64,000 nt of DNA. Origin: Neoceratodus forsteri (taxonomy: Eukaryota > Chordata > Ceratodontiformes > Ceratodontidae). Below the pieces are notes generated by a model. It saw only the letters and a program-made list of their open reading frames with translations. It was not told where the DNA came from and ran no database searches. The position numbers and the translations under genes were made by a program. The DNA lies in contig CM028129.1 of NCBI GenBank assembly GCA_016271365.2, positions 432,828,501 through 432,892,500 of the forward strand, given 5' to 3'. Positions 55,012 through 64,000 of the stretch are shown one piece after another; position 1 is the first letter of the stretch, and every line of letters starts with the position of its first letter.

Positions 55012-55728
55012 TAATTGGCCCCTATGCACAAAGGGACAGTGTCGCTCTCTGGAAGCACGTGCTCCCACCCACACAGGTATGCACCAGTGGAAGAGCCACA
55101 GGTGGCCACATGCACAAACAGTGGCCACCACGCAACTCCCATATGTGGCCCTGCCCCCGGCATGCATGGTCCCGCGGGCAGTCAGAGGCAGAGCCGCTGA
55201 CCTTGGCAGGCATCCAGTCAGATGCTTATACTGGGTCCCTGAGTGGATCCTTTGTGCCCTTGCAGAGAGTGCAGGTGGGAGATGAAGAGCTGTGTATAGC
55301 GGCTGTACAGTGGGTCCTATGGGCAGTCATCTGAGCTGCTGCCCCAGCCCTCTCCTGCAGCCTAGTGGGCTGGGGCAGCATGGAGGTCCAATCTGTGGTG
55401 CCGCTGCACCTGGTGGCCAGAGAACATGGGGGCGCATACTGGGTTATGCTTGGTCTTGGCACGCATACCTGGCATCTCCTCCGCATGGCACTATGTGGCT
55501 TTGTGAATGCCATGTACTGCAGGCATGCCCCCGACACACACCCTTGCACGGTCATCCCTGAAGGGCTTTGGAGACAGGTGTGTTAGTGCCTTGTACTGCA
55601 CTTACACACCCTTGATGAATGCCGCTGGAGGTCCGCAGGACCCCCACTGCTCGGCATTCACCCATGCGGTTACCTACGTGCCTCGGATCTGCAGCACATA
55701 GGCATCGCATACATTCGTGCATATGGCC
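55012..55728. mobile_element. ~715 bp GC-rich insertion in copy D, non-autonomous
   Basis: It interrupts RT homology between NIFLLTTFLV and HIFPLPFEMH. The ends GGCCCCTATGCAC (left) and, reverse-complemented, GGGCCATATGCAC (right) look like short terminal inverted repeats. Composition resembles the Harbinger region. Open frames inside have no recognisable domain. The target duplication is unclear. Confidence 0.55.
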
Positions 55729-56592
55729 CGATATTTCTACACATAGCACATATCTTTCCCCTTGCCTTTTGAAATGCATACTAAAATGATGAGTATTTTC
55801 TTTCAGCTGGTTTGGGAAAATAGGCTTAACCCGGTAAAGCAAAATCATACATATAGATCCTGGCAAGAAGGGGGTCTTAATATGATTCACCATTTGGTGT
55901 TCTTTTTTAGTATATTCTTTTATACTAATATTAGACCACTCCTTCAGGGAGATAGCAACTTCTGGTCTAAGACCTTACAGATATGGCAAGCAAAATTTTT
56001 CACAGCATGGGGGGTGGGGAAATGGTCAGTTGGAGAGAAAAAATTACCCCAATACATCCAAAACACATTAAAATATATCCGACTTTGGAAAGTTGATTTA
56101 CGGTGGTTTCAGACTATAGGAAGGAAACAGTTTTATGCTGAAATTCTTATGAAATGTTATTTTGAGGATCCTGTATTTGTTGTAGGCCTTCAGGTAAAGG
56201 TTAAATATACACTAGCTGCCATGCTAGAAAAAAGGATCCCACGCAAAATGAAAGATGTCATGTGGCTTTGTGGGCATGGTAAACTGAATGTGAGAGCTAA
56301 CCACAAACATAAAGGTATGGAACACTGGATGTGCTTACATGCGAACTGCAACAACCAACAGGAAACTATGCAATATTTGTTTTTCGACTATACATTCATA
56401 CATCCTTTATTGCAAATGCTTGATATCATGTGGAATACTACTTGCTTTAGGTCTATGACCTATGAAATGTTAGTACTGGGTCAACTTACTTCTGTTTGGT
56501 TGAAATGGGACAGAAGAACAGTTTGTTATTTTCGCATGTTTAAAGTGGATAATATGGCAGACACATTGTCAGTCCTTCTTAAGGGATACTGA
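55729..56592 (+). pseudogene. Tx1-like ORF2 (copy D), C-terminal part
   Basis: 276-codon open frame: HIFPLPFEMHTKMMSIFFQL, EGGLNMIHHLVFFFS and, near the end, CLHANCNNQQETMQYLFFDY, the degenerate Cys/His region that in copy C still reads CPRSNLC...HLFFDC. It continues the RT from before the insertion. Confidence 0.8.
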
Positions 56593-57059
56593 CATTTCCC
56601 TAAATTGTTATTTTTAAAATGCAAGCAGAATTATATGCGATTTTCTAGAATGAAGTCATGCAAATGGGAGTAGAAGTCTGTAAAAGGTTATGGAGAGGTA
56701 TTGATTGGGTAGAATAAACAGGAGGGGAGCATTTTTATGTATAGGATACCAGTTAAAGTTGCCTTACAAAGTTTAGGGTTAGGACATAGTTATCTTTTTT
56801 GCTTTATTTAGACAGCAAACTAGTTATGGATTTTCCTTTCATATTTATTTTTCTTAAGACAAACCATTATTGGTACATGATATGGCTTTTCTTGGGTTTT
56901 CCTTTTAAGTTGGAAAAATGCAATTTGTTTTTCTTTAAGTATGTGATGTGAACATGCCTGTATACATTGTTTTTGTTACATTAAAATATTCCCCTACTCT
57001 TTTCAAGTGTCATGGGATCTTTAACATCCACCTGAACTACCACCGGAACAGGCAGATGG

Positions 57060-58125
57060 GACCTTGGTTTAATGTCTCATCCGAAAGAAGAAATTAGGGC
57101 TTTACATAAACTGCCTAAAAACAGTTCTATAGTGATTAAGTCTGAAGACAAAGGGGGAAACATCATCATTCTTAAAAGAGATCACTATAAGGATATAGTT
57201 ATGTCCCTTCTGAGTAATGATAAAAATTACTCAAAACTAACTGTGGACCCAAAAATGAGATTTAAGAAAGAAATGCGTGCTTTATTACTAACAGCAGTTA
57301 ATAAAGGAGACATTTCTGAATCAGAATACCAGTTTATTCAGCCAGAACATCCTACCATACCGGGGTTTTACATACTCCCCAAAATTCATAAAAACACATC
57401 AACCCACCCAGTAGACCCATTGTTTCTGGCTTCAATTCACTTACACAAAACTTTGGGAAATTCATAGACTTTTTCCTGTAGTTCAGCATCCTTAAACTTG
57501 ATTCATATATCAAAGATGCTAGTGATACAAAATTACACATACCCCCATAATGCAAAGCATCATGGGCTGTATATGCAAATTACCACCAAATTTTATGCTG
57601 GTTCAACTTTAAGCGGGAATGCACCCTAGTGATTTACTTAGAAAATGTGACAAATTGCACTGGGACAGTGACTTTACATGGCTTGGCATTAACACAGAGT
57701 CACAATATTCTTTGATACAGCATGTACAGGGATTGGATGCCATCAGTTATTTTTTAGAGGAGTTAGCATTCACTGAGACAATACCTAAGGACTTCATTGT
57801 ACAAGCCTTAGAATTTTTCCTTGCACACAACTACTTTGAATTTGAAGGATTTAAATATGTGGCACTGCTATCTCAATGGCACCCAGCTATGCCAACTTAT
57901 TCCTCAGGCATTGGAAGAAAACCATTGTTCTCAATGCCAATATCACCCCTTCTTCCAACATATTAAGTATTGGTACAGATATATTGATGATGTAATATGT
58001 GTATGGCAAGGTGACAATCAACTAATACTAAATTTCATGAAATAGCTGAATAACAACAATTTAAAACTTAGGTTCGCTTATCTGGGACTTAAAGGCATTT
58101 CTGAAAAAATGAAAAAATGAACAAA
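57060..58125 (+). pseudogene. Penelope-like element reverse transcriptase (broken)
   Basis: Plus-strand blocks: IVIKSEDKGGNIIILKRDHY, EHPTIPGFYILPKIHKNTST (the LPKxHK signature), GFNSLTQNFGKFIDFFL, LDSYIKDASD, NYFEFEGFKYVAL (shifted frame) and YWYRYIDDVICVWQGDN, with the YIDD-type catalytic box intact. This order and these motifs are those of Penelope-like elements, whose RT is related to telomerase. Stops at about 57465, 57475 and 57548 and frame changes make it a relic. The GIY-YIG endonuclease that usually follows was not found. Confidence 0.85.
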
Positions 58126-58789
58126 TGATTTTGAAAAATTGATAAAATGATAAAATGATATCACAATCATGTGTTACTTAATGATCTGCACGTAGCTATT
58201 GAGTATAACATATCAAAATCAATAAAGTAGAGCATCACATGTTTTCTTTTCTAATCTTTGCTTTAACATAGTCTTTCTTTTATATCATAACCAAATTGTT
58301 TATGCTCTCTCTTGTCTCCTCTAGGCTTCTTCTTTAAGAGAATCCTGCTCTAGACCTCGACGTTGTCTTGCAAATTTACCCCCTCCTTCATTTGGAACTT
58401 TAATTTATAGGGGGTCCCTGATGCCATGACTAAGGTCCATGAATTAGGTTCAGAGATACCCAGACTCTCTTCTTCTGTTTTTGCTTTGTGCTTTTGGCTT
58501 AACTCTGGCACCAATTCAGTTTAGCGCTGTCAGCAGCTTACTCTTGGATATATTACTTGATAAAAATATACAAGTGTGTCAGCATTTTAGCATTCTTTAT
58601 TGAGTTTCATTAAAGTTTTACTAATTTGTACTGAGTTAATTATTTAGCATAAAAACAAACTGTTATCCAGTGTTTATAATTTACAATTTGTTGCTATAAA
58701 ATCTGAACAATCTAAAAAATTGAAAACTGTTAAGAAAATATGTGAATAAGATTGCAATTTGAAACTGACCAATGATATGCTTAAACTGC
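58126..58789. other. Unassigned AT-rich sequence
   Basis: No coding or repeat signature recognised after the Penelope relic. Confidence 0.4.
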
Positions 58790-59475
58790 CCTAATTAAGG
58801 GTTGTACAGTATCTTCTGACCTGTCATACTCCCTGAGGAAGACTCAAGTGCAAGTCGAAGGGTTGGGGTCAGCCTGCTGTAGCAGCAGAGTACTGTGTAC
58901 AGTGGTTCTGTAACACACTGTTTATTTTTTGGTATTAAACCACTTATCCACCAGAAAAAAAAGGCTGTTATAGCAGTTGAGCACTGTGTACCGTGGTTCG
59001 GTAACACACTGTATTTCTTTATTTCTTGGAATTAAACCACTTATACACTGAACAAACTGTTTTGAGTGTAGTCATTTCTTTGCTGGAATTTTGGTGTCTT
59101 TGAGAGGGCAGGCCTCCCTTCTGTGATTTGCACCAGCTCTGCATTAGTTGTTGCAGACAATCTTTTGGACTATGAAATAAAGAGCCCACTGTGCCCAAGA
59201 TGGCTGCCATGAGCTCAGTGTGCATGCACAAGTACACTTCCATAGCTGCACATGCGCAAGTTCACTTCCACAGTTGTGGTCATCTTGGGCATGGTGGGTT
59301 CTTTTTCTTCGGCCACATGAGCATTCTTAAAGCGACATAGCAGCTGTGTTGGCTCTGACCAAAGTTTGTTTACTATGCTACTTTTTGCTTTAGTTTTTCA
59401 ATGCTTTCATTTTTGTACAAATAAACTTTGTGATGGATAATCCAAGAAGTGCCTTCTGGAACTCCTGGTATGGGG
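58790..59475 (-). repeat. Shared repeat family R1, copy 3
   Basis: Minus strand matches copy 1 (12950-13020, 13350-13490) and copy 2 (39380-39560). Internally a segment of about 90 bp with GTGTTAC.GAACCAC and TAAGTGGTTTAAT is duplicated (58880-58950 and 58970-59045). Includes the fold-back 59177-59312. Confidence 0.65.
59177..59312. repeat. Small fold-back, sister of 13348-13492
   Basis: Arms AAAGAGCCCACTGTGCCCAA and, inverted, the TTGGGCATGGTGGGTTCTTT end; core has repeated CAAGTTCACTTCCA-like words. Confidence 0.7.
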
Positions 59476-59499
59476 TGTGTGTGTGTGTGTGTGTGTGTG
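59472..59499. repeat. (TG)n microsatellite
   Basis: About 12-13 GT units within the end of repeat R1 copy 3. Confidence 0.95.
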
Positions 59500-60480
59500 C
59501 CTAACCTCTGCCGTGAGTAAAATAAGTAAAAGATATAGTATATGTAGAATATGGATAGAATATATGTAGAATATATATTTTTATATATGTCAAATATATT
59601 TTTGTAAATGCCTCCTTTGGTACTGTGTACATATTTGCATATCTAATTTGAATATTTGAAAAGTACAGTTTATCAACCAAAATCATGGTAATTTCTATTT
59701 TTAAAATAATTTTGAATTGACAGCAATAACTTACAGACAAGAGGGAAAGGTAAAGAGTAAAAAAACAAGTACCTGTAGGGACTCACCCAGACATAAAATG
59801 AAACCAAAGAGGTGGCATGAATACTAATTTATGCCTTTATGAATTGTGAGATCAAGAGGTAAATCCTATGTGTTAAGTATAATCTGTAAGTCTGTGTTAA
59901 AGGTGCATCATGTTACTATACATATGTGAATGATTACTGATAAAAGGAATTCCAAATGTATAGTTAAAGATATGTTACATCAAGATGAATCTATTGACTT
60001 TTTGTCAGAGTATTTTAAGATATTTTTACAATGCATATATTTAGAAAATATTTTAGATATATGTCATACACTGGGTTAAGAAAGGGAGGAGGAGTAGCTA
60101 CTGTACCTTACCAGTGAGCTGTGTTTGGGCAGACACAATAGGCCTAATCTGCTGGCAACTGTATGTGTATGTCAACTATATAAAAAAGTATATCTATTAA
60201 ATATTCAAGCTATATAAACAGATATATAAAATAAATATCATGAACCTATACTAAATATGTCATGGAAATATATTTATGGTATATATTAAATATATTTGTC
60301 ACATACATTCTGCAGAGAAATCAGATATTTCAAATTGTTCAATTTGAGATAGTTTCCATATACTTCAGACATATGATGAAAATATATTTTAAAATGTATT
60401 TGTAATTTACCTTTATAAATATATCTAAAATATATTTCTTTTCCACATGGTTTTAAATGGGGAATTTTGGGGTATGAGTA
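59500..60480. other. AT-rich sequence with ATATTTTA words
   Basis: Low-complexity AT-rich DNA much like 5890-6480; possibly the same AT-rich element, but not aligned. No gene. Confidence 0.45.
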
Positions 60481-62222
60481 TAACCATGCCATATCAGCAT
60501 CAGTTACAGTATGACAATACTATAGTATGATCAAATCCAAATTTAAGTAATTTCTAATGCTCTAGAGAGCTCAAATGGGTCTCCTAAAGGTGGAGAAGAT
60601 GGGGCTGCTGCTTTCATAATGCCTATAAAATGTTTGCCCATATAATTGGGTTGGAGAGACCATTAATATTTTGAGAGATTATCTGGAAGTTAGACATCAT
60701 TGTGGAGTAGTGTGGATGGTCTGAGACTGCCTCCGAGACCCAAGCCTTATGCCCTTATGAGGAAACTTCCTAATCCATTGAATACACTAGCCAGAGGCAA
60801 TACACAAATGCCCATTAGGACATGTTGCAAAGCCCAGAATACGACACATTTACTGAAGTGCAGTCTTAAGACTCTAAGATATAACTGGGTACAGGTAGAA
60901 GGGAATATATTTAGAAAGTGTAACCGATATAGCCGGGGGGGGCAGTGCCAGTGGGGCACCATGTCCCTAGTTTAAACAGGAAAACTATATTACAGAACAG
61001 CAGGTCTGTAAAATTCCTCAAGATAAGCCCTACACCTCTCTGGTGGGGGGGGGCGCTAGTATAGAAAATGTCTTACAAACTAACAGGGCTGGGGAGGTGG
61101 TGACTTCCAAGGCCAGAAAAAGTAAGCTTACCCTCCCTTGAGAAGTCCCATTGAGGGCATCCAGCAGTAAGCAAAGATTCGATGGACCTTGGACTCCCTG
61201 GGACCTACAATAGGTCTCTAATTTAGGGCAGTGTATCGGGAGGTATTGGTAGGGACTAATGAGGGAAAGCAGGAAAAGACAAAGGAGCAGAGGGATCAGG
61301 ATGACACACACATCAGTCATGGCCAATGGATCTAGATGTCTATGTGAGCAGTTCCCTGTCAGCCTCTATGATTTCCTGCCCTGCTAATAAGCTATTTTTA
61401 TGATAAGTTGCAAGACCAGCTGAAGAGCAAAAGCCTTTTTTTTTCCCTTGTATGTTTCTCCCCCTCCCAACTGGCCCCCTTACACCACCACCCCCGACCC
61501 ATCACCCTGGCGTCCACTGGACTCACCTCTGGAACTCTAATGAGGTGCCAGGTAGCCAAGTGTGTCACCTGAGAGGAGCCGGCATCATTTCGCTGATCAG
61601 GATATATTTTCCCTCACTTTTCTCCCTTCCCCCGAGTGTGGCATGGAGGCGTGCAATGACGCCAATGGCTGAGCTGCACATGCTTCTGCATGCGGCATGT
61701 CAGGCATCTGCCCCGCATTCACCCCTTCATCTGGATCCATTGCACCATCCCCTAGCTACCACTAGGGGACAGGTGAACAGCAGATTCCATCCCCACCCCT
61801 CACTGGGAGAGGAGAGCTGTCCTCTGGACACTCGATCATCTCTCTTCCCGGCCGACCCCCAGCAGCCCATTTGCACCATGAACATGGATTGCCAGTGTGG
61901 CAGGAGGTAAGGCACAGATGCCTCAGCCCTCCATGCCACTGGGCCAGACAAGAGCAATGGCCTTTTATGTCAAAGGGAGCTGCTCCATCATCATAGTGTG
62001 GAGTCTTGTGGTCCAAGACTGTAGGCATTTACATTGTTATATCAGAATCCAACAAAATATATCAAAAACACAGAAATTTTGGCCCCCTTATCTCCCTTGT
62101 ATCTACCTCAATCATTCCCTCCACCCCAACTGACAGATATTATTGTTAAATAAATACATAAGTTAAACAAAAAGGGTACAGACCCCTATGATTCAGTAGT
62201 GACTGTGAGTTATATAGAGAAT
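60481..62222. other. Unassigned sequence
   Basis: Short frames at 60700-60975 and 61452-61910 have no known domain. Average complexity with a C/G-rich part at 61440-62030. Nothing further supported. Confidence 0.4.
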
Positions 62223-62377
62223 AATGCCTGTGCAGGTGTGTGTTATGAGGATTTATCACACACTGGAGGTGTGTGATGCTCCATAAACCTCAACAGTGAA
62301 GCTCAGGAAGTTTATGAGATTATCACACACCAAGAGTGTGTGAAAAATCCTCATAAAATAAACTTTGCACAGGCATT
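62223..62377. repeat. 155 bp MITE-like hairpin element
   Basis: Perfect 12-bp inverted ends AATGCCTGTGCA (62223-62234) and TGCACAGGCATT (62366-62377). The interior is largely self-complementary and is related to 19405-19540. Confidence 0.75.
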
Positions 62378-62408
62378 ACTTTTTGGTGCAAGGTTTCAAC
62401 AGAGAAAA

Positions 62409-62467
62409 ACTGTATTTGTGTGAGTGAGCGTGTCCCTAAGCAGTCGTCATACTCACACAAATACAGT
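62409..62467. repeat. Perfect 17-bp stem hairpin
   Basis: ACTGTATTTGTGTGAGT (62409-62425) pairs with ACTCACACAAATACAGT (62451-62467), 25-base loop. Confidence 0.85.
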
Positions 62468-62511
62468 GTGCTCTCTTTTGTGCTTCAGTAAAGTGACAGC
62501 ATGAGGAGGAA

Positions 62512-62566
62512 AATGCAGTAATAACCCACTATTGAGATATTACACATTTCAGTGGGTTATGGCATT
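62512..62566. repeat. Imperfect hairpin
   Basis: AATGCAGTAATAACCCACT (62512-62530) pairs with AGTGGGTTATGGCATT (62551-62566) with a small bulge. GATATCCAGCC follows at 62579, similar to the terminus of the fold-back element ending at 19300. Confidence 0.65.
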
Positions 62567-62589
62567 TTATCAAGACTTGATATCCAGCC

Positions 62590-64000
62590 GGCCCTGTGGC
62601 ACCAGGCAATGGGGGATCGCCTGGCACACTGGTGACCCAGGTTCTCAACCCATCCAGTGCAGTAGGGAAGGCTGAAGAGCATCCTCTGGAAGCTCTACTC
62701 CCAGTGGGAGGGTCATGGATGCATCACCCTTTGGAAGCTCTTGGTGGGAGGGTACGGCATCGTGCATTGCGGCGTGAGTGATGACACATCGCATGCACAA
62801 GCCACCAGGACACCACGGCATGTGGCCAAAGTGGGCAGGGGGCACCAGAAAAGGAAAAATGGCTGCCTAGCCACCAGATGATGGCAGCCCATCCTCCCAT
62901 CACCGCGGTTGCCCAGGTAAGCCCCAAGCTGTGCCTTCACAGCCCCGGTGAGGATTGAAGATAGTGCCTTCAGGCACTTGAAGTCTCCTCTCCTGGATGC
63001 ATCCCACGGGCAGGGGGAGGCACCCCTGGCAAGGTATACATTGGGTCATTCGGAGCAGCAGGATGAGAGGCAGTGGACAGCTGATAGGAGGATCTTGGTG
63101 GTGGGGGCTGGCTGTCTGAAGGAGAGGTGAGCTAGGCTGCACAGAGGAGGAGGTAAAAAAGATAATACAACTGGATACCCAGTTATTATAGGGAGTCACC
63201 AGTTATTATATAGAAGAACTGCAAGCCATGAATAAAATACTCTATAGTCTCAAGCTGGATAGTCAATTACTTTCTGCAGTGCAGGGTAGAAGACAACCCT
63301 GTTAGAGGCTTTTGCAAAATTAGCATGGACAGCATCCAGCACACCCCCCAGCAGAATACAATATCCAATGTCCAAACATTGACATAATATGAAAATCTGC
63401 AAAAATCACACTAGTCTGTAGACCATGTGTGATGAAAAACCTCGAGTGAGCTGGGAAATATTTCTCAACAATCCAAGGAAACCACTGCTTATATAAACAA
63501 ATTGGCCATGGAAGGTCAGAGCAAACTGCTATTGCATTGTTCCTATGGACCTCTCACAAGGGAATTAGCTCACCAGGTAATGGCAGGGGACCACAGCACA
63601 TGAGACTAGAGCCAGGCAGTAAGGTGAGCACAAGTGCAACCAAACCCCTAATAAATGCTCCAAATAAGTAGCAGGTCATTTCAGCTCAGGAGGGAGCAAC
63701 AAAAAGATTGAGCAGGAGAGGGAAGGCACTCCTTGTAAAGTAGCATGTAAGTAAAGTAAGTAGGCTATAAGATTTAACACGGCAGTAATGCAACCACAGA
63801 GCTTGTCCAAGGGGGCCTGTGGTCTGGAGGCATGGCAGGAAAGCTGGGATACAATCATGACTGTAGTGGTTATTTCAGAGTTTATGCCGTGCCCTAGTAA
63901 TGAAGCAAATGTCAAGCAGACGATGGGCACCCAACTCCTCGGTTGACCTTACCCTCCTCCAATGAATTTGCCATCACCGAGTTTTCAGGGTCATCTCTCT
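62590..64000. other. Unassigned sequence
   Basis: GC-richer to about 63160, then ordinary non-coding DNA. A short minus-strand stretch near 63285-63345 faintly resembles an RT KAFDRV block but is too weak to call. Confidence 0.4.

Larger units (their letters stand above)
53218..56988 (+). mobile_element. Tx1-like LINE copy D, 5'-truncated, with an internal insertion
   Basis: Begins within the endonuclease (IDIWFVPDKTPISVAKI; DHAAVWVSV at about 53297), continues through the RT to about 55011, is interrupted at 55012-55728, resumes to about 56590 and ends with a 3'UTR at 56988, followed by TTCCCCTACTCTTTT. Confidence 0.8.

Noticed and set aside
55292..55586. GC-rich plus-strand frames as a gene
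   Set aside because: They lie in a non-autonomous-looking insertion, overlap in several frames and show no domain.
61452..61910. 152-codon plus-strand frame as an exon
   Set aside because: Pro-rich start and no recognised domain; the GTAAG at about 61908 alone does not support an exon.
63241..63345. RT fragment (KASNRV resembling KAFDRV) on the minus strand
   Set aside because: Only one weak block and no neighbouring RT motifs in any frame.

Overview
This window looks like vertebrate nuclear DNA made almost entirely of transposable-element wreckage. I see no convincing host gene, rRNA, functional tRNA or CRISPR array. The element mix (CR1-like, L2-like, Rex1-like and Tx1-like non-LTR retrotransposons, Penelope-like elements, a PIF/Harbinger DNA transposon, LTRs and fold-back elements) fits a large, repeat-rich genome, most plausibly an amphibian such as a caecilian. 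That species guess is inference from element types only.

Layout. 1-4310: minus-strand Tx1-like LINE (ORF1, endonuclease, start of RT). 4381-5835: LTR with TGTAACCC/GGGTTACA ends. 5836-7485: AT-rich DNA with a 3x 61-67 bp tandem repeat. 7486-11540: minus-strand CR1-like LINE (subfamily A1), nearly complete, with an SGNH-esterase ORF1, endonuclease and RT. 11540-17440: unclassified repeats, including an inverted array (13925-14265) and a five-unit ~298 bp satellite whose units are imperfect palindromes (14290-15700). 17441-19300: a 1.86 kb fold-back element. 19945-28766: one plus-strand CR1-A2 copy split into two halves by ~6.15 kb of nested insertions (a Rex1-like LINE, a minus-strand CR1-A2 copy and a tRNA-like sequence). 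29965-30727: minus-strand CR1-B tail.

32680-37400: a PIF/Harbinger element with a plus-strand DDE transposase and a convergent minus-strand Myb/SANT-like gene, with three recognisable 82-86 bp introns; the transposase is split by an LTR-like insertion. 38590-40600: LINE tails, a repeat shared with two other places, and a Penelope-like N-terminal relic. 40604-42320: minus-strand CR1-A2 copy carrying a composite tRNA-head/CR1-A1 retroposon. 42405-44255: 5' end and ORF1 of a Tx1-like LINE. 44256-48360: minus-strand L2-like LINE interrupted by plus-strand CR1-B (44346-47145). 48600-57003: head-to-tail Tx1-like copies joined at a common TTCCCCTACTCT motif, one of them interrupted by a ~715 bp insertion. 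57060-58125: Penelope-like RT relic. 58790-64000: shared repeat, AT-rich DNA, small hairpin elements and unassigned sequence.

The genes here act within elements. LINE ORF1/ORF2 pairs would form the target-primed reverse transcription machinery, and the Harbinger transposase would work with its Myb-like partner. Nearly all are inactivated by frameshifts, stops or catalytic substitutions. The most interesting signals are: an in-phase UUUAAAC-UAG heptamer at the ORF1/ORF2 junction of two divergent CR1-A copies; the composite tRNA-CR1 retroposon; the Tx1-like head-to-tail array with a shared junction motif; the conserved short introns in the Harbinger genes; and the fold-back and palindromic-satellite structures.
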